In this document: piece after piece, positions 32,570-45,331 of the stretch
Position numbering within the stretch: the stretch's first letter is position 1
How the letters are laid out: every line of letters starts with the position of its first letter
NCBI GenBank assembly: GCA_023512835.1
Contig: CM042087.1
Location: 51,122,265-51,186,264 of the forward strand
Direction of reading: 5' to 3'
Source: Taxillus chinensis
Taxonomy: Eukaryota; Streptophyta; Magnoliopsida; Santalales; Loranthaceae
DNA: 64,000 nucleotides
Made by a program: the position numbers and the translations under genes
Notes under the pieces: generated by a model
What the model was told of the DNA's origin: nothing
The model's database searches: none
The model's input: the letters and a program-made list of their open reading frames with translations, nothing else

Positions 32570-34970
32570 GATAGAGCATTAGTCTTACATATGCCATTGA
32601 GTAGAATCTCATTGGTTAAAAAACTACTTTAAATGTATTTTAAAGGCAATATTTATGAAATAATGACATGTTATAGTTATAACATTTAATAATTTTACAT
32701 TTAAGTAAGATATGCAATTGACTTACACCATTGCTATAAATTTGTGTGATTGATGTGGACTATTGTGATTTATTTATTTATTTTTTCACTCTGATGATCT
32801 GGTATGTTATTACATCATCACAATTACCCACTTGTTATCCAACCCCATGAATTAAAATCCTCATGGAATCATGTCCCAATTGAGTAATGTTATAAATTTT
32901 AAAAAAATGATTATAAAAATAAACAGTTAAATATTTAATAAACTATAATTTTAAAATTGTTATAGATTCTAAAAGTAATTAATAGGTATTTAATAAATAA
33001 AAAATAAAGTTATTATGGATGTTCAAAAGACAAAAATACTTTTACTTTTTAATTTTATAACGGCTTGTTTTTTAGTTTATCAAACGAATTTGTTATACTT
33101 TTGCTTGCTTGTAAAATAAATAAAAATAATCTGAGCTCATGTCTCACCGAAAAGGAACAGATAGATGAGAAAATAAAATGGCATTACACAGATGTCTGTT
33201 TCGGGCTTGCATCAAACGGCCGATCGGTTTTAGAATGTGGTCGTGGGCCAAGCAAGCCTGTTGGCTAAAGTAGCAGCATGCGGTCAGGTAGCTGTGATCT
33301 TATACTTAAACTTAAGCGGTGCCCAATGGCCCAACGAGAAGAATAAATAAATAAATAAAAACGACAATAGCAAACAAGCCCAAACATAAAACAAACCCAA
33401 CAAGTGTGAGCGTGTGGCTATCCTTGAACCGACTTCAATATTTGGGAATTGGGAGTTGGCGCACTCGCCACACGCACGGATTGGAGGATAAATGGTATAG
33501 CTGGCCACTTAACTATCAGTTTCATTAGTTGGCCATCATCACTCGAAGGTCATTCCCCTTATAAAGGTATCATTCAAACGTTGAAAAAACTAAAATAAAT
33601 GGTCGGCTTTCTTAAAAAAAAAAAAAACTAAATATTTTAATGTGTGGTGGATGTCAATTAAATAATATTTCGGATGACTACCCAATCAAATAAATCTCCT
33701 TTGTCACCACTCACCACGGCTTCAAAGCTGCTAGAGATTACTCGTCTCCTTGTTGAAGTGGCATTTCATGTGGCCAAAGAGGGCATTCCATTAAGAGAAG
33801 GCGGCACTCATTTCATATATTATAGTTCTGCTCTGATATTATTAAAATTAGATAAATATTATTGTATTATATCAAACAAAATCACACAAATATTTATCTC
33901 AAGCCAAGGTAAGACTCAAAATTCATGGGCAATTTTTATGGCGTAGTTGATATATAACATTGGAATGAAATGTAATAAAACATTATCTCATTTATTTTTA
34001 TTTTCATGTTTGGAGCACCAAAATTCATGAAAATAAGATTCCATAAAAGGGCTTATTTTTATTCCTCCCGATCAAGGTATTGGTTCATTCCTACCCATAT
34101 GGGAATAAATTCTTAAACCTATCCTCCAACTCCTTTAACTTACCGTCTCAGCTCCAGCTTACAATGTCAACATTGCCTTTATTACAAACCCAAGCCACAA
34201 CTAGTAACATTTGCCATGACCTTTCCAACTACCTACGCCGAATATGACCAAAATGTGGAGCTAAAACACAGCCCAAAATAGAGAGAAAGAACACATCCAT
34301 AATAATAAGATAGAAGAACTAAATAAACAAAATTCCCAAATCACATATCAAACATGTTTCTTCTAAGATTTTCACCCCAATTTCTAACAAATTAGAGAGT
34401 AAGAAAAACTAAACAACGAAAAAGATTAAACATAAATCACGAGTAATCTTGTATAAGAACCCTAGGGAAAAAAATAATGTGTAACCACTGCTCCCAATGG
34501 AGACCCATGATTGACTATCGCTATAAGCCGAGGACTCTTCCCATTAACTCATTGCCACGACCCCATAACCCATAACAAACCGTCACTGTAAGATTCTCCA
34601 TCAAGCACACACCAGATGGCTTCCGATGATCATCGATACACAATCAATTGTTGTAGCTTACTTTCTCTTAGCATGAATTAAATCCTTATTTTTGGGAGGA
34701 AGATGTAGCTTGTTTTTGAACCATGTGATTCATATTAATTCATTTGGAGTACGTTATCATTATATGTGTTTGGATTGCCTAGAACTTAATGCTTTGTGTG
34801 GATTGGTCACTACTAAATTGATAAATACTCTATATTACTATCGAATGAGGTAACATAAAGTGAGATTTTGGCAATCTTGTGTAAATCTCACAAAGGGTGA
34901 AAGAATTGTGAGATTTTTCATGATCAAATCAAATTATTTATGTGCACTTAATTCCCTAGATAAGATCGAA
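32570..34970. other. Intergenic DNA
   Basis: No gene is supported. Short open frames at 33065 and 33674 have no recognisable domain. Confidence 0.5.
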
Positions 34971-34997
34971 AGACTTAGTTAGGGTGTTGTTTTATCT

Positions 34998-35590
34998 CCT
35001 TATAAGGCACGCTTCGTTCTCCCTTCAGTCCGATGTGAGACTTGTGAAATTTACGGACTCCACAATCCACCCCCTTACAAGGTCCACGTCCCTTTGGGAC
35101 TATGACACATCGACCCGGGCTCCCAGCTGTGATACCATCTGTAACAGTCCAAGCCACCCGTAACCCGATATTGTTTCACTTTGGGCCACTACCCGTATGA
35201 CTTTTATTCTTGGTAGTACCCACTAGCACCCCAAAATGTGTCGTACTTGAGAGGTATCCACGTCCTCCTTATGAAGCACGCTTCGTTCTCCCCTCAGTCT
35301 GATGTGGGACTTATAAAATTTATGCACTCCACAATCCACCGCCTTAGGAGGCTCACGTCTCCGTGGGACTATGACACACCAACTCGGGTCCCAGCTCCGA
35401 TATTGTTCCACTTTGGACCACTACCCGCACAACTTTTGTTCTTCGTAGTACCCATTAGCATTCCAAAACGCGTCATGCTAGAGAGGTACTCACGTCTTCC
35501 TTATGAGGTGCGCTTCGTTCTCCCCTTAGTCCGATGTGTGACTTATGAAATCCACGAACTCCACAAATTGCATCCTTAGGGAGTCTGCAG
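34998..35590 (-). repeat. LTR-derived tandem repeat with a primer-site remnant
   Basis: Units starting near 34998, 35264 and 35498 share CGCTTCGTTCTCCCCT, CCGATGTG-GACTT, TGGGACTATGACACA and TTCTT-GTAGTACCCA, with spacing of about 266 and 234 bp. On the minus strand TGGTATCACAGC lies two bases after TGTTACA (35145-35131 region), the arrangement of an LTR end and primer-binding site. It is probably a rearranged LTR/TRIM element. Confidence 0.55.
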
Positions 35591-35599
35591 TGATAACCA

Positions 35600-37354
35600 A
35601 ACATGAAAATAAGATAATACTTAAGAATTTAAATATAATAAACTTGGAGATAGGCAAGCAAAATCAAAATCCTAGAAGTCTTAAATCTTTGTTTTTAATT
35701 TAGCGTGAAATTTTGTTTTACTCTTGATCTGGTTTTATAAACCATTTATTTAATCCTTGTTTCTTGAAAATTTTAAATTCTAGATAAAACTTAATTTAGT
35801 AAATTTTGGTAATCAAAGTATCTATTCCTCATACATTCAACTGAGATTTATTAAATTGAAAGCCTATATTTTAAAACGATTTGTGCACTTGCAAAGTAGG
35901 TTTGTCCCTATCATAAATAATTATGAGAGGATTCATAAATTATCTTTGAAGGAAAAGTTCCCAACCTCAAACTTGTTAGAAAAGATGTGGAAATCTCCAC
36001 AAAGAGAAATTGGAATGACGGTATGAACAAAGGTGGTGAAGATTATTAATCGACTAGATTTCTAACTTCTATATTATTGATTGTGGATTGGAAAATAAAT
36101 TAATATTAATTAAATGCAAAAACTATGTAAGATTAAAATAATATTTGAAATAGATGAAAAAGAAATTAATAAAATGCAAACAAGATTAATTGCAATAAAA
36201 AACAAATTCCAAAATTTAATGAAAACAATTATAATCAAAAGAATTTGTAAACTTAAAGAAAAATTGAAACAACAAATAATATTTCTTAAACTTAAAATGA
36301 AATTGAAATGACAAATAATTTATGAAAAAAAAAAACAATTTGAACGAAGGTGAAGATCCAAAGTTAAGGATGAGATATAGTTACAATTAGACCAATAATA
36401 GAGTTTTAGAACATGTTTGGTTATACTATTTTCTATTTTTGTTGGTAAAATGTAATAGTTATTTTTAGTATAAAAAACAACTATCATATTTTGAGAATTA
36501 AAACAAAAAATAACTAAAACAAGCATGTCCCTACAATCCCGGTCCAATCATTTTTATATTTAAAACCTTTGATGATGTGATTCATATATTTTTTTCCCAT
36601 GCGACGGGTGTCTACATCCCATCCAAAAAAAGTGTCTCTTTTTTCTTCATGCTTCTTTTTTTTAAAGATTTACTGGATACAAGGTTGGGTGTATCACCAT
36701 GCGTCCTAGGCCATTGATTTATTTTTTTAAAATAAATTAATGACCGATGGTTGCATACACTTATTAATACAAGAAGACTTTTTTTTTTTTATTTCTACAA
36801 GAATCCCTTTTCTCTTTCTTTCCTTTTTTCCCTTAACTTGCTATACAAACCTCATTAAAAAGTGGTTTTCATTTATTTTTATTCTCTCCCCAAATCTAAC
36901 TCCATGATTATTTCTTTCTCTTTGGTGCTAAGGGCACTAGTAGCAGATTTCCTATATAAGTTTATTTCCTTTTATTCAAGAAAAAAGTTAAAAACTCATA
37001 AAATCATACATACAAATTTTATATTTAACTTTGCCATGATATTTGTGCAGTATTTCTTAATATATTAAAACTTAGAAACATTGTTCATTCCTTATGATTA
37101 TTAAATTATAAATCTTTTATTTTTTTAACCTCTTTCTTTTACGTTTTCTATAATTTCTACTTTCCATTCACGTTAAATTATGAAAAATATTATTAAATAA
37201 AAATGAGCACATGGTATTATTTTAATGATATAAAACGTGATTAAGAGATTCAATTGTGGTATATATTTAGATATGATAACAAAAACTAGTTTAAATCTGT
37301 AAAACTACAAAAAAAAAATTGAGAAGCTACAAAAAATATGACTTTATTTTCTTT

Positions 37355-37435
<81 letters not shown>

Positions 37436-38029
37436 GGCTCTCTAATTCTCCAATTCAACACCTTTGTTAAACTTGGTAAAAAAATTTTTATGATGCCACA
37501 CACTCTTTCTTCATTCTTTTTTTCCTAATTAATTGTATAATCACTCCTTTAACATAGTCCCACACAATTTTCTTATTTCATGCAATAAGTCAGATCTTTA
37601 TAACTCATGGGCCCACAACTAATCCTTATTTTTCTTCAAATTGCATGCATAACACCCTTCGACCACATATGCTTTGACCACAAAAATGTTCAAACAAGCA
37701 AACATTCGACAAATATAGGGTTTGATCACCTTTCCTTTTATATGACTCTACCTAGTTATCATAATGCCTCATCCTCATCATTGGATAAGGGTTTGATACA
37801 TCCTTTGTAAGCAACACAAACAATTTTTTCATTTTTCTCGGCAATATAGGAACTCATCATTTTAAGATCTAGAAAATTAGGATGCTTCTAATGTAATTGT
37901 CATTGGGTTTATGACATTATATTTTCAACCATTGATCTTCCTTAGGTATACAATTTAATGATTAGATTTCACCCCATGTTTCCAAGTTTCCGCAAAGATA
38001 ATCTAATAGAAAACTGTTTTGACTTTCAC
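35600..38029. other. AT-rich intergenic DNA with a long (TC)n tract
   Basis: No gene recognised. A (TC)n microsatellite of about 36 units runs from 37360 to 37432. Confidence 0.6.
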
Positions 38030-39640
38030 TCCTAAAGTCTTTTGTGGAATTTAATACATTTCATAGTTTCCGCGGATATGACTTCCCAATCAAGATTACT
38101 TTTTCATTAGCAAAAGTTCTTTAATTCAAACTATAAAAGCCTTTTAACATAATTCTTCTAATTTAAAGTCCACTACCCTTTAAAGTTTTATGAGAGTTGA
38201 TTTGAGCTTTGAAAGCATTCTGATAATAGAGTTATCAAATTTTAACTTTAAAGCCTTCTAATTACAATGTGCTTTGATGAAGCTCTTCCGACTTTTACAT
38301 CTTTTGATTTTTAAAGTATTTGCTGAAAGTCTTCTGACTTTTAAAAATTTTCAAATTTTATTTTTAAAAACCTTATGATGTTGGTGGATGTTCATGAACT
38401 CCAAAAGCTAACTTATTTGAAACCTTTTTTATTTTCAAGTCATTTGATAAGAGTTTTTGACTTCTAAGGCCCAGTTTGGGAATGCTTTTGAAAGGCTGCT
38501 TCTGCTTATTTTATAAGCAGAAGCAAAAAAAGTGTTTGGTAAAATCAAAATAAGTACTTATAAAAAAAGTTTCTGCTTTTTTTTTTTTGCCCAAAAGCAG
38601 AAGCAATCCAAGGGTTGCTTTTAGAAGCTGCTTTTTTAAGAAGCAGTTTTTAAAAAATTAAAATGACAATAGTATCGTCTCTCTTCATCCTCATCTTGCG
38701 TCAACGAGGGATGCGTGCACAGGAGGCCGACGGATCAGGGAGCACGGGGGGTGGGCGGCGTGGGGGGTGGGGCAGCGGCGGGGCAATGTCGGGGATGGGA
38801 TCGGGGGTGGGCAGCGTCGGGGGGTGGGCGGCATCGGGGGTGATTGGGATGGGAACGGGAAGCGCGGAGGGGGAGGGGCGGGTGGCGTTGGAAATGGGGG
38901 GAGGGAGCGGGCGGCGTCTAGGATGGGAGAGGGGGTGGCGGGTGTGTGCAGCGGGATGGGGATGGGGATGGGGGTGGGGTTGGCAAAGGGAGGGTGTGGC
39001 GGGATGGGTAAGGAGGGGTGCGACGGGATGGGGAGGGAAGAGATTAGGTTTTTTTAAAAAATTATAATACAATTAACAAGGATATTTATGTCTTTTACGT
39101 TTTTATAGCACTTTTATTTTTAATTTACCAAACATCTATTACCTGCTTTTAAAATTTAAAGCACTTTTAAAATTATATTTTACCAAACACTCACCTACTT
39201 ATTTTTACAACAACTTATTTTTCCAGCACAGCTAAAAGCAGCTTCTTCTAAAAGCACAGCATTACCAAACTAAGCCTAAATCTCTTATAAATTTTAAAGT
39301 CCTACGATTTTAACTCTATGACTTGAAAGTCCTCTAATGAGAGCTTCAACTTCTAAAATTCTTTTAACTTTAAAAGTTCTTTAATTTTAACTTGAAAACC
39401 TTTTAATCTTTTAAAGTTGTATGTTTTTTCTCAAAGTTCTCTAATAACATATAAGTTGTCCAATTTCTTCAAGGTTATCTACTTTCTTCAAAGTACTCTG
39501 ACAAGCTTTAAAGGTCGTCTGATAGGCTTCAAAGTCATTTATTTCCTCAAAGTCCTTTGATAAACATGTAAGTTGTTTGTTTTTTCCAAAGTCATCTGTT
39601 GACTTTCAGAGTACTCTAATAGGCTTCTATGCTATTGATT
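38030..39640. repeat. Degenerate AAAGTC-TCTGA minisatellite, split by a transposon
   Basis: From about 38030 to 38464 and again from 39280 to 39640, loose copies of a roughly 30-35 bp unit recur (AAAGTCTTCTGACTTTTAAA, AAAGTCCTCTAATGAGAGCT, AAAGTACTCTGACAAGCTT). The Harbinger-like element at 38468-39276 interrupts it. Confidence 0.5.
38468..39276. mobile_element. PIF/Harbinger-type non-autonomous element, copy A
   Basis: Left GGCCCAGTTTGGGAATGCTT and the reverse complement of the right end GGCTTAGTTTGGTAATGCTG are inverted repeats. TAA on both sides (38465-38467, 39277-39279) is the target duplication expected for PIF/Harbinger. The core (38700-39050) is about 350 bp of G-rich sequence with many GGGG runs and no transposase. 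Confidence 0.82.
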
Positions 39641-39649
39641 TCAAAGGCT

Positions 39650-40827
39650 TGCTATCTAGCTAAAATTCAACTTCTGCCTTACTAAACTTAAGGTATGATA
39701 TGATAAGATATCCATCTATCCAACGTCTTCAATCTCGGAAAGCTAATTCTTTTTGCTTGATTGCTACTTATCAACTAGTTTTGATATTATCTATTGATGA
39801 CAGTTATAACCTCACATAAAGATGAGACTAACAAAGTTTTCTTTACGAGCGTCAATGTAATTATAGACTGTATCAACTTAAATATATCTAGGGAATTTCA
39901 TTTAGCTCATAGTTGTTCTAGTATGTTTGGTTGAGTCATATCTAATGCAACACCTAGAGTGAGAATTTCTATTTGTAACCTTTTCAGTTTTAAATCGACA
40001 CTCTAATTTCTTCTAGTAGGTATGCATCTTCCCTCAAGATTAACTAGAGATGTGGGTTTGTCTTGCTAATATTAGTATACCTCTCCCCAATTTTCTTTTT
40101 TAATTTGTTGTAATAAAATCCATCAAATGATTACACACACATATCCATTTGAGTAAATTTTTATAATTATTAAATGGAAAAAGTTACCCCTACGTACCAA
40201 TAGTTACTAACAAAGTAACAATGACCTTTTTCTTCCAACATTCTATATATAATTAATAATCGATTTTTGGTTTTGCTAATTTAGTACTTTAGAAAATTTT
40301 AAAGAGAGTTCACAACCGCTTAAACCTCATTCTGTGAAGAATTTATTTCCTAGGTATACTATATCACCCATTATTTTAAAATAACTTATTATATTATTTA
40401 TTCTAATAACAATCTTAATGGCTATATATGTATAGTATTTATCATTGATATTATTCATCAGAATTGAATATTAAAACTTAAATCTGCTAAAATTAGCTAA
40501 CCCTACAATAATCATCTAATAATGTACTATTAAATTTGATAATTATTATTACGCATCTAATAAATTACACATGTATCGTAGATCAATGTTAGGCCTAAAG
40601 ATAATCCCAAAACATTTGTTTCAAAAAATAAAAGCAACTTTTTCTTTTCTTAGAAGGATATGAAAGTCAAAAATTGGTTGTTCTATCGTGGTTTATTTGT
40701 TCTAAACATTTATTTTTCCTTCTAGCACAGGTTTCAAATACTTTCCTTATATATGCCATCTTTTCTACCCACTAACCGACAGTGTTAATAAAAAAGAGTT
40801 TATATTAGGTTGCCTAATATAGAGCTT
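39650..40827. other. AT-rich intergenic DNA
   Basis: Nothing recognised. Confidence 0.6.
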
Positions 40828-41223
40828 AGAGCATTTATACCGGTTTCATATATAATTTTTATTTTTATTTTAGAAAATAAATAGTATGATATTTGATACA
40901 TTTTGTTTATCATTCACATTTTATTCTCTATCTCTATCTCTATTTTTTAAATTATAATTTTTTATTTTATATGTACTATTTGTTATCTCTTCCATTTATT
41001 ACAACCAATAAAAAATACACAGATGCCAAGAAATATAATAAAAAAATATTTAAAAGATAAATAGTAATTATACAAATATGAAAATTCTCTTTCTAATATC
41101 TATTTTTAATTTCTAAATTGTATAGTTTAGAGGATCTGATGAAGTGTAGTTTTTATTTAAAAATTAAAATTTTCTCTAAGTTTTAAAGAAATATATATTT
41201 TAAAGGAGCTAGTGTGGATGCTA
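40828..41223. mobile_element. MITE, GAGCATCCACAT family, copy 2
   Basis: The left end TAGAGCATTTATACCGG and right end CTAGTGTGGATGCTA form the inverted repeat. The interior holds the AAATAGTA motif of the family. A second, head-to-tail-like relative follows directly to about 41500 (ending CCTAATGTGGTGCC). Confidence 0.55.
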
Positions 41224-41600
41224 AAATAAGAATAAATATTGGAGAGAAAATCTCTATATTTAAAATATTACTATTTATCCTCCAATGTTTTTAATATATA
41301 TTTATTGATATATATGAATTTTTAATTAATTTTATTAAATGAAAGAGATAGAAAAAACAAATAAAAAATATAATTTAAAAGAATAAAGATTGAAATGGAG
41401 AATAAAATGTGAAAAGATAAATAAAATATATGAAATAATAATATACTATATATTCATACCCTACAATAATAGTTGGAGAATATAAACCTAATGTGGTGCC
41501 TTAAGTTTACATGATTTATTTTTAAGAAAAAGCAAATCAAAACCTAGGATTGGGGATTGAGGGTTGTAGTATTTGTAGAAACAAAACATGAAACGGTGGT

Positions 41601-41626
41601 ATTATGGGAATTTTTTCCCATAATAG
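41601..41626. repeat. Short perfect hairpin
   Basis: TATTATGGGAA and TTCCCATAATA are separated by four T residues, in otherwise purine-rich repeats (GAAACAAAAC recurring). Confidence 0.6.
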
Positions 41627-42029
41627 AAACAAAACGGTGGTAATGGTATTATGTTATTATAGAAACAAAACAAAACAATGTGATACCAAGATAGAAAGCA
41701 GAATAACTTTTTCCCCTGTTTCTATTTAGAATAATTTAAAAAAAAATTCAAGTAAACTAAACAAACAATTTTAAGTAAAAAATAATTTATATATATAAAT
41801 TCACTTATATTTTATAATTTTATTTTTACTGTTTAGTACTTGATAAAAAATAACTTCGAAAATTTAAAATAATTTGTCGTAAATGGAATATATACATTTA
41901 TATATTTGACTTTGCGGGTGTCTTATAAGGGCCTTCATTCATCTATTGTATAGTAGAAAGGTAAGAGTTTTATAAACCATATCATATAATAACATTATAA
42001 AATAATGGTCATAGGTGTCTATCACTCAA

Positions 42030-42930
42030 TAATACTATTATGTAACGGCTTCACAAGTCCAAGGCTAACGCTTGAACCATTTATATAAATTAATAGATAA
42101 TAGACTCAGAAGTGGTTACCTAATGACATTATGCGCAGATGACTTTTGTGATCTACTTGCTAATGATAATATTATGGGATCCTTTACGAGTAAATTTCTA
42201 AACGTTAGACGGACCCTTAAAGCCATAAAAGTTGTATGCCGTGGGCAGCCATCGAACTACCTTTTCAAGCAGTGAATTCATCACCGATAGCTATTAATTA
42301 AAAACCAAAATTGTAAAAACGTTCACCCATGAAGGTAACATTTATTACTAGGCTCCACTGTTTTCTTACGTAAAAAACTTACATGGCCCAAAGAAATGAG
42401 CGCGGCAGTTGATCCCCCCCCAAAAGTAGTCGCTACATGATCCGGTACCGACAAAAGTAGTACCGGGAAACAACGTGTGAGTGGCGGTTTGTAGCGTAAC
42501 TCGTGTTTCTGTCTTCGAGCGGCAAAAGAACATTTTATTCATCGACGCATTATGGCATATAAAAGGTCATCAAATAGCTAGTAACTCCCCTTTCTTACGC
42601 ATTATGTACATCTATTACTAGCTACGTTCTAGTGGTTTTTTACGTGAAAATGTATGATGATCCGGAACCGGAAAGACGCGTCAATAACATATCCAATAAC
42701 ATGATGGTGTTAGCCGTTAGTGGCGTCAATTAACATGGTTAAATCTAACATATCAAATACCATATCAAAATAACGTAGCCTTTGCCATGAAGCGACATCG
42801 TTTAAAGATTCGCCTATGGTTTTTTCAACATGATGCACCAGACCCATGAAATGACGCAGTTAAATGCTTTGGTAGCCCCTGCACTTGCTTTGAGACGTGA
42901 TTAAAAATTCGTACTTTGTTTTACAGAGCT
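42030..42930 (+). other. CpG-rich island of unknown origin
   Basis: The base content is only moderate, yet CpG is much commoner than in the flanks (for example CCGGTACCGAC, GGCGGTTTGTAGCGTAAC, CCGGAACCGGAAAGACGCG). One 67-codon frame (42072-42275) and several short ones are open, but I recognise no domain. Two very short translated resemblances to plant DNA-virus proteins (WDPL near 42170; LKIR-x3-FY near 42900) are too weak to trust. Organellar, viral or other insertion, or ordinary unmethylated DNA, all remain possible. Confidence 0.3.
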
Positions 42931-43162
42931 TTAAATGACTTCATCAAAATATGGTCTTGTTTAATTCATTTGTCCTTGAGTTAGGTATCTTTTAAAATCA
43001 GCATTAAAAGATATGAGTGATCCAGAAGATCAGAGAAAGAAGACAAAGTTAACATTTATGTAGAAAAAATATTCTTATAGTTATTTTTTACAACATCGTC
43101 GAATAAATATTAATTTTTTATATATTGTAAATAATGTTAAGATTATTATTTTAATTTTAGGA

Positions 43163-43500
43163 TTGCGGATCGAGTGGCCTATCTGCAAAGTCAAGTTCTT
43201 GTGCTTCGCCGGATACTCACCCTCAGCGCAGTCCCAGCGACAGCGCCGCCATCAACAGTCAGATGGTCCAGCGCGGAAGTCTCCACTCGCCTTGTGCTGG
43301 GGTGGTTCAAGGAGAGCTTGTAGGAGAGAATTGGTATCAGATGATGCCTCTCCTCCATGAACGATCCATGGGGTCTTCTCCTCTAGGAATGACGGCGATG
43401 TCACATAGAGAGCAGAGAGGAGAGGCCATGCCACAGAAAGAGGAAAGAGGAGAGAGGGGAGATGGAGGAGACCGGAGGAGAGGAGAATTTGTATTCTTAA
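43163..43500 (+). other. GC-rich island, possible captured exon
   Basis: After AT-rich DNA and an acceptor-like TTTTAG, about 340 bp of GC-rich sequence is open in more than one frame on the + strand. One frame reads MVQRGSLHSPCAGVVQGELV and ends in a GA-rich Arg/Glu/Gly stretch. I recognise no family. It ends at an AT palindrome (AATTATAGCTAAAAT, then AGCTATAATT). Confidence 0.3.
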
Positions 43501-43549
43501 ATTATAGCTAAAATCAAGCTATAATTTAAGTATATTGGGTCGAATACAA

Positions 43550-44717
43550 ATGATCTAAGTACTTAATCTTAATATCATAGTTCATTATCATTATGCTGAA
43601 GACCACCATAATAGTTACTCCTTTGAGTTATGATAAAGCATATCGGGAGTCATTAATGCAAGGCAGCAATACACACATCATTAAAGAATGTTAGGCTTCA
43701 CTATTTACGATACAGTTAGAGAATGAAAGAATGACAGGAAATGGTAAACATTCGAGAAGAAAATTTACCACTAAGCTTTGAAATCGTACTCCGTGACTAG
43801 TCTCTCCGAAGAGAGCGTACTATCTTATTCTCTAGACTGCATCTGGGGGTTACTTTTCTAGTCAATTTTTTTCTAGTTTTTGTTTTTTACTATCTTATTC
43901 ATGATGATGATGACCGTTTAATGATGCTAATATGGGATCATTGACCGATGAGGGCTTGAGACGGTCCGCTTTCGATTTCTTTATATATATATATATATAT
44001 ATATATGGGATGATTGGTGCGTTTGTCAATATTGTGAGGGACAAGAAGTTGGAAATAGAGCTTCCGTCGGTCATTTGATCTGGTTTAATAAAAATTAAAC
44101 ATAATTAATAATTTTGGATTTTTATTTTATTTAGTCTTTTTTTTACAGCTAGTGTGGTCTATATATGCACACATGCATGCATGGTAATGACATATATGTA
44201 GGTGACTGTAGTCGACGAGGACTCCCTGATGTCTGGGTTGGGTGAATCTATCTGACCTATGTCCTTGGAATAATAGGTGGGGAGTTTTTATGAGCATTTT
44301 AAACTTTCAACAGGTGAATTCTCGAGGTGGAGTTTATGATTGATGGAGTCCCAATTAATGGAACATAACAATCTGTCAAGATTTTTGACCACTTTTCACG
44401 CTTTCCAATTAAGCTATTGGATTCTGCAAATTAGAGGAGTTAATAAGTTTGATGTATGTGAGTTTCTATTAATTTATTTTTCCTTGACCGCTACAGTTAG
44501 ATTCGAATTTTCCACCCGCTTTTTTTTTTTCTTAGACCCATAACGTGAACCCATGGATATCTTTGGGAACTAAAAATACATGTTGTAATTAATGGTGTAG
44601 TATATGAGAATGCTATAATATAGGAGTTCAAACATATCCCACTTTGATAAGTTTTTATTTTATTTTATAAAATACATGAAAATAATATATAATTTTAGGA
44701 TACTATTGGTATTTGAA
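43550..44717. other. AT-rich intergenic DNA
   Basis: A (TA)n tract lies at about 43981-44006. No gene recognised. Confidence 0.6.
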
Positions 44718-45105
44718 CTAAGAGTATCCACACACCAGTTCCTTAAAAAATATATTACCTTTAAATTTAAAAAAAAAATTAAAAAATATCCTATATATCA
44801 TGTCCTTCAAATTCTAAAATCTAGAGAATAAAAATATAAATTTAATAGAAAACCTTCATATTTGGAGTATCATTATTCATCCTCTAATTTTTTTTTATAT
44901 TTCTTGTTATATGTGTAATTTTAGTTGATTGTAATAAATGAAGGAGATAAAAAATAATAAATAATAAATAAAAAGTTATAATACGAAAGGATAGAGATAG
45001 AGATAAAAAATGAAATATAAAAGATAAATAAAATATATTAAATAATATACTATTTATTTACTAAAATAAATATGAATATTATAAAACTAGTGTGAATATG
45101 CTCCA
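44718..45105. mobile_element. MITE, GAGCATCCACAT family, copy 3
   Basis: Left CTAAGAGTATCCACACACC and right CTAGTGTGAATATGCTCC are inverted repeats. The interior is AT-rich with the reverse of the family's AATAGTA landmark. Confidence 0.6.
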
Positions 45106-45331
45106 TACTATAAGTTTTCTATTATAGCTATAAGGAGGAATATAAAAAGAAAACAGTGATGGTTATGAAGAAGGAAGTTTTGAAAGCAATGCTTGGGGCA
45201 AACTTGGTATGAACAATTATTGATTGAAATGAGAGGATGTTTAAGCATACTCATTAGTATTTATACTATTTTTTATAAACCATTTATGCTTATTAACAAG
45301 GGTGATGTAGAACATTTACCGTACTGTCGCG

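Noticed and set aside
33674..33946. 90-codon + strand frame
   Set aside because: No recognisable domain, AT-rich codon use and no splice or promoter context.
37319..37528. Ser/Leu repeat frame
   Set aside because: It is the (TC)n tract read as protein.
38663..39072. Gly-rich (+) and Pro-rich (-) open frames of 96-134 codons
   Set aside because: Compositional frames in the G-run core of the Harbinger-like element.
42072..42930. Endogenous plant DNA-virus copy
   Set aside because: Only two very short, frame-inconsistent resemblances. Not enough to annotate, so kept only as an open question.
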